The notes below the pieces were generated by a model that worked only from the letters and a program-made list of their open reading frames with translations, had not been told where the DNA came from and did not search any database. Both the position numbers and the translations under genes were made by a program. Positions 53,801 to 62,800 of a stretch of DNA of 64,000 nucleotides are shown piece by piece; the first letter of the stretch is position 1; every line of letters begins with the position of its first letter. The DNA comes from Steromphala cineraria (Eukaryota; Mollusca; Gastropoda; Trochida; Trochidae): positions 55,157,727 to 55,221,726 of the forward strand of contig OU744732.1 in NCBI GenBank assembly GCA_916613615.1, in the 5' to 3' direction.

Positions 53801-56800
53801 TGAAATGTTATTTTGAGCAAATTGATATATAAGAAAGAGTTAGCTAAGATTTGTATCTTGTGCTTTTATGAGATATTCACTACATTAGAAAATAAAAGAG
53901 GGATTGAATTTCTACTTTTTCTGGATCTATGGCATGGGGTTCTGCTACCAAGTTTACATTTTTTTTGCAGAGATTAAACTAAATTAAGGGTCTAGGGGTT
54001 GTTTGTGAAAATGAAAATGAGGAAGTATATATTATCTTTGATCAGTAATGATAATCTTAACAAAACAGTTTATTTGAAACTACAAACAAATTACAATCTT
54101 CTTAAACAACTATAGCTGTTTTGTTCCATGTCAGTATTGTTAAATAATAAGCATCCAATATATTTTTCAACAAATTAACATAACAAGGTTTTTCTTACAA
54201 ATGAAGAAAAAAAATTGCTTATTTCTGAATGCGATGTGAGATATTATAGTTACTAAATATTAGCCATGTAAGATATTGCCAAATATTAGGAAAATCAAGT
54301 ATACAATCTATTTAAATATTTGAACAAAATAAACGTTTTTATCTTCATTTGAAAAAGGTTTTTTTTTTAATTAAAATGTTTCTTTGGTGATGATATAATT
54401 CTTATATATCATTTAAAAATTCATTATCAGAAACAAATTAAAGATTAACATTTCATATAATCATTAATTGCATTTTATTCATTGCAAGATGTCTATCAGC
54501 CATGACCTGATTCATGTATCCTTTAATCTAAAAATTTATAATCGGAAAAATAAAAAAAATATTTTAATAACAATATTAGTTCTAACTACCATTGCTCTTT
54601 GCAAATAAACTTAAACTAACCCAAATTACCCTTAAGAGATCACAAAATTTTTAAAACATCTAATTCTAAATTCTAAGGCAGGTTTTGGATTTTCAGGAAA
54701 ACAGTTGGAAGCAGGAAAATGGCCTTAAAACATGGAAACTAAGATTTCAATTATAGGTTGGTGAAAACATGGAGGGCATGATAAAAATGTGCATTGTCTC
54801 TACTGGATAATGTGTTAAGAAATTCAGATCTCCTAATGTCTTGGAATTGTTTCCTAGGGGCGAACTAAATAATTGAGAGGGTCTTAATTATAACTCAACG
54901 CTAACAGGAACAGTGTCTCACCATTTCTTATCTTGGACATATCGTTTTCTGGAGTGAAATATGAAATTGTTGAAAATGAGAGTTAGACATGAAATTCATG
55001 GTACATACATAGACGAAGGGCATATGGTTTTCTGCAGTGAAATAAGTGAAATATGAAATTGTTGAAAAATGGAAAGAGTTAGACATGAAATTCATGGTAC
55101 ATAAATAGAGGATGTCTTTGAAGGGCATATTGAGTGGTATACATGAAGCAATAGTCTTACACTCAGACTGTAGTTAATATTATTTTGACCTAACAAAAGC
55201 AAGTCTAGATCTGCAGTAAACTAGCCATTGTCTGAGTCTCTTTTAGACTTAATAAATAAATCGTTTTTTAGAAATATTTTTTTGGAGACTTTATAGAAGT
55301 CTTATGAAGGAAAATAATTTTTTGACATTCTAGAGTATCTGCTAAATCCTTCATTGGTTTTTCTTAAAGGGGCTGTTCTATTGACTTCTGGTCGGCCATC
55401 TTGGAAATGTCATAATAAAACAATGTTCTTTGAGCAAAATACCTTTTTGTGAAAATAAACTCTTTTTATTGATAGAATATCCATTTACAAATTATTTATG
55501 ATAAGACTTTACAAAAATGCTTGTTTTGCCATAGCAAGGCTTATCACTCTCGTAGCGCCTATTGAATAGCTTTTTTTTAACTGAGTGTCATTCCACATTA
55601 TAATGTTGTCCAATATAAATCACCAAATATACCCAAAATGGCTTGTTTCAATTGGATTGTGTCATGATCAGCACTAATAACATTTTATATATAAACTGTT
55701 AAGTCCCTTTGAATTTAGTTTCCCCAATAGGACTGTCACTTCAAGTATGGAGAAAAGTATGAGAAACAAGGTTTTCTGGTAAACAACTTCATTCATGAAA
55801 TTCATTATATTTTGGAGTATCTAACAGGTTTAATCATATAAAGAAAAGGATTGTAATCCTGAAAATAATTTTTTCCTATGTATGCAATTTCAAAATGCCC
55901 TTCAAAAACTTTCAAGAAAAAATGACATGGTATGCGATATATGGAAATGGAGGAGAGTATGACATGTAATAACTGGTTTGAAAAATAAGGAAAATGTATC
56001 ATATTGAATTTGTGGAATGACAACTAGAAGAAAATATGAAAGAAAAATCAGGATATTACAAATGGAAGAAAAATATGACAGGAAATTCATGGAATGACAA
56101 TTGGAAGAAAATATAACCAAAATTTTTAATGGAATGAGAAATTGAAGAAAGTATGACCGGAAATTAATGGAATGACAAATGGAAGAAAAATATGACAGGA
56201 AATTCATGGAATGAGAAATTGAAGAAAGTATGATAGGAAATTCATGGAATGAGAAATGGAAGAAATAATGACGGCAAATTCATGAAATGAGAAATTGAAG
56301 GAAGTATGACAGGAAATTTATGTCATGCAAGATTGTATTCCTTTCCTTACATTGGTTAATAGATATGTTGAAAATATTTGACATGATAAACTTGAAAAGA
56401 TAATTACATTTTTTTTAAATACATATATGAATAATGATTACAAATATATTTGTGAAAACAGATTTGATATAATCAATGTCTAATTGCTCAGTAGAGAAGA
56501 TTTTAAATTTTTGTCACCATGGAAACAAAAACGCAAATATTTCAAAAATTTGATGTGAAACATATAGATATTTAGGAAATAGTAAACGAACAATTAATTG
56601 TTATTGTAATATTTCAATCATGAAAATGAAAATTGAAAATGTGCTAATAAGTTTTAGACGTTGAAAAATATTTGATATTAACCGAACGTGAAATAATGCA
56701 TTTCAAACCTCATTTATCAAAATAAAAAGCTAGTGGGGAGGGTGAAATGGTTCAATTTTGAAATTGATCATATGGTCACAGGTTGATCTTCAGAAAAAAG

Positions 56801-59800
56801 TTAAAAATTACACTTTTTTTGTGACTTTCAACTGCAATGTACAGTAACATACAGGGATATAAGCTTATTAGGTTTATGAATAACTTATTAGTTGATTATT
56901 TCAATATCATCTAATGAATTTTACCCTTTTTTTTAATACAAACCTATTTAATTTAGTTAACTGGATTAAACGATTTTGAAAATAATTAATTTAATAACAG
57001 CTATGATCATTTATCCTTTACAATATCACTTATTTGCTCAAATCAATTAGCCAATTTCGAAAACACCTTTCAAACATATTTCACATCAACATCAACTATT
57101 TGCTTTTAGAGAGAATAAAAGATTGGTAAATTTCCGACATGATCGAGTAGCCATATTAATTGACGTACATTTCATGTCCGGTGATTGGTTGTTGATTGCA
57201 ATCAATATCGTACCCAGGTATTACAACTTTCTGATCGTTATAATCAATCACACGTATCCATAAGCCGTCTAATTCCTCTTGTAAATTGTACCAAAAAAAA
57301 CCTTGAAATAAATACCTTCTTTGCTTAAGTATTGATTATGAATATATTACATCAGCAAATCTCTCGTCGATACGCCGATACACTCTCATGACACTTGTTC
57401 GTCTGACGACTAATAAATCTCGAATAAAAGCTGATACGTAAAAAGCTAATGCGCAACTGTTTCTGTCTCTCACACTGCAAATAGAGGCATTGTTACACGA
57501 CTAGCTGATTGATCAACGGTAATTCAATACGATCGTATTATCAGATGATCGAATAATGACCAATCAAACGCCATCTACCCTCGGCAAGTCCAGAAATTGT
57601 CAAAACCACTCGCGGTTATTTGAATAAAGACTTGTACAAACTCAACGTTACAGGTACAATAGATATGTTTGTTCCTCCATTATTGCAAAGCATCGTGGGA
57701 AAGAAACGGTGTGCCTCTAATAGCTCATTAAACATTATCCGCGTAGTTCAAGCGGCCAAGCAATTACGGCATATTACCACTGATTACTGCGCTGCGGAGG
57801 AAATAACTTGTCATAATCCTCGGCAACCGAGCCAGTAATGTCTTCACTAAAACTGAATAAATGGCGGGGACCATATTGATCACGATCGGAACTGTCCGAA
57901 ATATTCCAGCGCCAATCCTTTAAGACTTGGAGATCCTTTGGTCCGATGTTGCCGTGAATCAAAGAGCAAGAAATCGTGATGACTTCCAAGATCTCATGAT
58001 CGACATCATTAACAACTAATCTAAATATATTTGCAGTTAATTTTGCTTTCTTTGGAGAGTCTGATAATATTTTATTAAATCTTTGACTTTTTATTGTATT
58101 AAACAAAGTATTTGCACTTTTTTCAGAAATAAAATTTTAAAAAAACAAGTTACAGTCAAGCGGCCATTTTGAAAAAAAAATTGTATTAAAGCAATTAATA
58201 TACATACGTTAAAGAGGAATTTTATTTTAATCTATTTGGAATTAAAAAGATTTACTTTGTAGTATATTACCGTCTCTTTGTACATGTATCTTTGGTATTA
58301 GAATAACATTATTCGCTTAAAAGATGTAATTGATTAAATACGTTGGAGATCAAGTTAATTATACCCTGTTAAGCTTTTCATCACAAAGTGTATAACATAA
58401 TGCCTTTTATTATTTCCTTTTAATGTTTTTATAGGGATTCAATATCAAATTGATTAAGTGATTTCATTTGGGCTTTTTATCAAAGTTTGTTCAGAAAAGG
58501 CCTACGTTTTATTATTTGCTTTAACAGATTTTGTTATATTGACAAATAATAAATCAACATTTAACGTAACACTTAATCTCAACAGCTGATTATGACAAAT
58601 CAATCATGACAACCACATAAAGGAAATGGCTACAAGATTTAGGTACTTCACATAGTGCAAAAAGTTGGCGTAATATAAGTTTTGCGATCTAGCTATGAGT
58701 TAAAAATGAATAAGATTTTGTTTTATTTAATTTTAAAATATTGTCCAAAATTTCAATATGTTTTGTTGACTATTACAAGTACTGGTAATGAAATTCTCTC
58801 TTTTGAAGTTAATTGATTTTCTCACTACATAAAATGCAAATTTGAAATTATTTCCGTTTTATCATTTAGTTCAAAAGGACAAGGTTAAAACTTAGAAAGA
58901 AACCAAATGTCTTTTGTTGAGGAAGTGAAATAGTGATAATAGAATGTTATTTATTTTCAAAGAGAATTTATTTTATCTAATTTGCATTATGGCATTGACA
59001 AAGTTTAACGAATTACTTGATTTTGAATTACAATGTGTTTATCATTTTAACATTACAGTAGAGCATGGATATAACGAACTCCAAGGAACCAATGCATTTA
59101 GTTCGCTATATCCGGTGTTCGCTACTCGCGTTAAGCTGTCATACATGGCTTTTGAGGGAACTTAAAAATTTGTTCCCTATATCCGATTGTTCACTATATC
59201 TGAGTTCGCTATATCCATGTTCTACTGTATGTTAACATATTTATAGACAGAACCAACATAGATTTAGGGGTTGTACTTTCACTCAGTTTGATAAAATTTG
59301 ATAAATTTGTTTTCCCTATATTAATGTTTATTTTTCTTAGTATTGAGGAAATATCTATTTGCAATTTCCAAGCTTAAAGTTGACTTTTCCACATTTTGAT
59401 GCGTATTTCAAGAGTGTTTTTGGTAGTCCTGAACCAGGAATCAAAACTTGGCCTTCCGGTTGAAGAGCAGATACTTTACCAATTGAGCTACATTGGTAGC
59501 TTCCGGTTGAAGAACAAATACTCTACCAATCAAGCTACATGGAAACCTTGGTTTATATTTGAACCTGATACCTTGGTCAAAAACCAATTGTCAAAGCAAG
59601 CTACTACTAAGTGATCATGAATTGGATTGAATGTGGAATATTGTCCCATATATGATGGCCATTGTCCTGGTTATAATGGTAATTGAGGGGACAAGCAGGG
59701 TAATCAAATCCAACTTTATGGTAATTACCAGGTAATTATCTCAACTAGCCTTTACAAATGTGAGCCCTCCATTCATCTATGTCTTCTTTCAACTGACTAT

Positions 59801-62800
59801 CATCAATCATACAGAGTATTAGATGAACACAGAATTATACAATTCTGAAGCGAAATAATCCAACCTAAGAGACTGAAAAGTGAAGAGACTACAATATGAC
59901 ATGGGATCTAGGAGACTTTACCAGAGACTATCACAAAGCTTTGTTTGTCATGTTTTACCTTTATAATCCAATAAATAGTTAAATAGAAAATTTATAAATA
60001 AGGAGCTGAATACTCACACCGAATTTATTGTGAAAAATGAGAGACTATCTTATGACGTATTATCTAGGAGACTTTACTAGAGATTAATATTCCTAGTATA
60101 GCAGTTCATTTTGACATATTGTATTTTTATAATTCATTCAATAGTTTAACATAGAATTATGCAAATCTATATTTATACACAGAATTTTACAATTCAGTAG
60201 CAAAATACTCTATACTTGATGAAGAAATATAGAGAATCTCGCCAAAGTGTCCTCTGGTATAAAAAAATTCAACATGAGTTGATAAAATCTCCTGTCAAAA
60301 TGATATCTCCAAAGAGCCATTGCTTGATTTTCCATAAGCAATATATCCTATATCCACAGTTTTGGATGATACATATAGTATCAAGTAAATAACTCTATTT
60401 TCAGTTGATTCCTTGAAAGTTCAGTACCTCAATGACTTTTTGCACACAGTTATTTTAACATGTTACTAAAATTCACATCTTTTTGGAAAGGATGAATAAC
60501 ACAAACTTCTTGCTAGCAATTAAGGATGAATTGTTCCATAACAGGTGATTTATTAGAGCTTCTTGCTTCAAAGCTCTTATGATTTATGATATTAATATAC
60601 TTGTGACCAATCTTCAATAATATTCTGCAACTAATTAAGTTATTGTCATTTCATGTCAATTGTGTTCTTGGAGATTCCGTACCAAAATTGGAAGCAATGG
60701 TGTATACTCTTGGAGAATTGTTGACCAAGCGTATTTGTCTTGTCTGAGCCTCGTAACGAACTCTATTTCAAACTGCCTAATGAAACACTGATTTGTGGCT
60801 TAAATGAATTTGAATGGCTAATCGTTTTGACCTGTAGTTCCATGGGAATTGAATTTGTATTCAAAATATTTGATATCGAATTGTTACTGCATTGACCCCT
60901 TTGCACTCATAAATTGGTTAAAATCGGTAGAGACTAAGAATTTAGGGAGGCAATTGATAGATTATTATGAGAACAAAATCTGTTGACCAAAAAAATTATT
61001 TAAAAGATTAAAATGGTTCATTTTCTTAAAAAACTAAATATATATCATGAACAAATCCAAGTACATGGTAAGAAAAACCTCAAATGAATACACACACAAA
61101 CCCTACAAGGTTATCCTTATTCCACCGATTTATAAATAGATTCCAATTTCACACAATCTTGAACATCGACCCAAACTTCTCCCTCCAATAGTAGACATTG
61201 TACTAAACATTCAAACAAATGAATACAAACAAAAATGTTCAAATTAGAAATAAATGTTATGACTTTTTGTCTTCCTGCCAACATGACATAAATTAATTCT
61301 TATAATGAATAAATTGCATATCCTTGAACAATGAAATCCTGCCTATTTTCTCCACAAAAGTTCATTTCTATCAAAACATTTAATCAAATGAATTCACAAG
61401 AACAAAGAAATATGATAATGGAAACATATGATACTTATTCAAACACTATCCGCTAATGATGGCATGACTATATTTCCTAATTTATGTTATTTCTACTTAA
61501 CAACAATAGCACATTTAATTCCTATAAACATTAAACAAACAAATTCACTAAATTAAGATTTTTTTAAACAGTACTCTGTACATGCCCAACTGGTTACTGC
61601 TAATGAAATTAAATCAAATAAATTCTCTTGATGTAATTTACACATCTTCTATCATGATCCTCTATCGATACTCTCTAAAATACTAAATTTCCTTTGAAGT
61701 TGAATAACCAAATACTTCAAATTTATCCACTGATAAATACTCTAACTCTGAAAATGTCAAGAAATGATATTTTTTCTTCTAATGCACTTTGCACATTTTT
61801 AGGTAATGAACCCTGTCTCAACAAATGTACATTTCCTTTAAAACATGAAAAAAATTATTAAATTATTTAAAAACTTGAACAAACTCCAACACTACCTGAC
61901 ATTTGGAATGATTTGAGTTCCACTTTTACACTTTCTTTGACATAGTTTTTATTCCTATTTCATCAATTGGTACAGAGCATCATTTAAAGACATAGAGCAT
62001 TAACAAATTTAAACATTTGAATAATTGGAAATTCTTTAAAAAATTTCAACATTAACTTCTGATACGGACTCCAAATAAACCTGCTGATTTCAAGGCTTGA
62101 AATAAATGTACTCTACAGATATTTAGTTATTACCTACGAGGGCAGTCATATCGAGGTTCATATTTTTCATATGTTGCCCTAGGGCAAAATATCACTTTTG
62201 CATTGTGACGTCACGTAAAAAACAATGATTTGACGTCACGGTTCTCTATGACGTCACAATCCATACGGGCCGCCGCCCGCTAGGCTGCCTATGCTGAGAA
62301 GTAGGTTTTAAACATTTCTTCAATTTTGGGACTACGGTAATAAACAGAATATTATATTCGTGCCCATGACATACTATGTTTACGACACTCGTGCCTAAAT
62401 ATCAGTATATCCCTCGCTCTCGCTCGGGAAATACTAATATATAGCCACTCTTGTCGTAAACATAGTATGCCATGGACACTCATATAATATCCTCTATATA
62501 ATGAACCCCTCCCGTGTATCTCAACAATGTTAATGGCATTTAAAACATTTAACCAAATTAATTTACAAAATATTTTCACCAATAGTAAACCATTAATAAA
62601 TACTCCATATCCCTCTTGCTAATAATAATACATTACACATCATCTTGATTATTTACTGCATACTCTCGCTACAATAGTACATACATTGATTAGTACATCA
62701 CCTCTTTTTTCTCCACTTGATAAATTCAAGGCTTGAAATAAATGTTTTTTAAACATATCAGAGAAAATAATCCCACATCTATCCTTTCTATTATAGTAAA

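Noticed and set aside
59420..59545. Possible tRNA gene (minus strand)
   Set aside because: The A-box is good but the B-box is degenerate, there is an internal duplication and no closing acceptor stem; a SINE remnant fits better.
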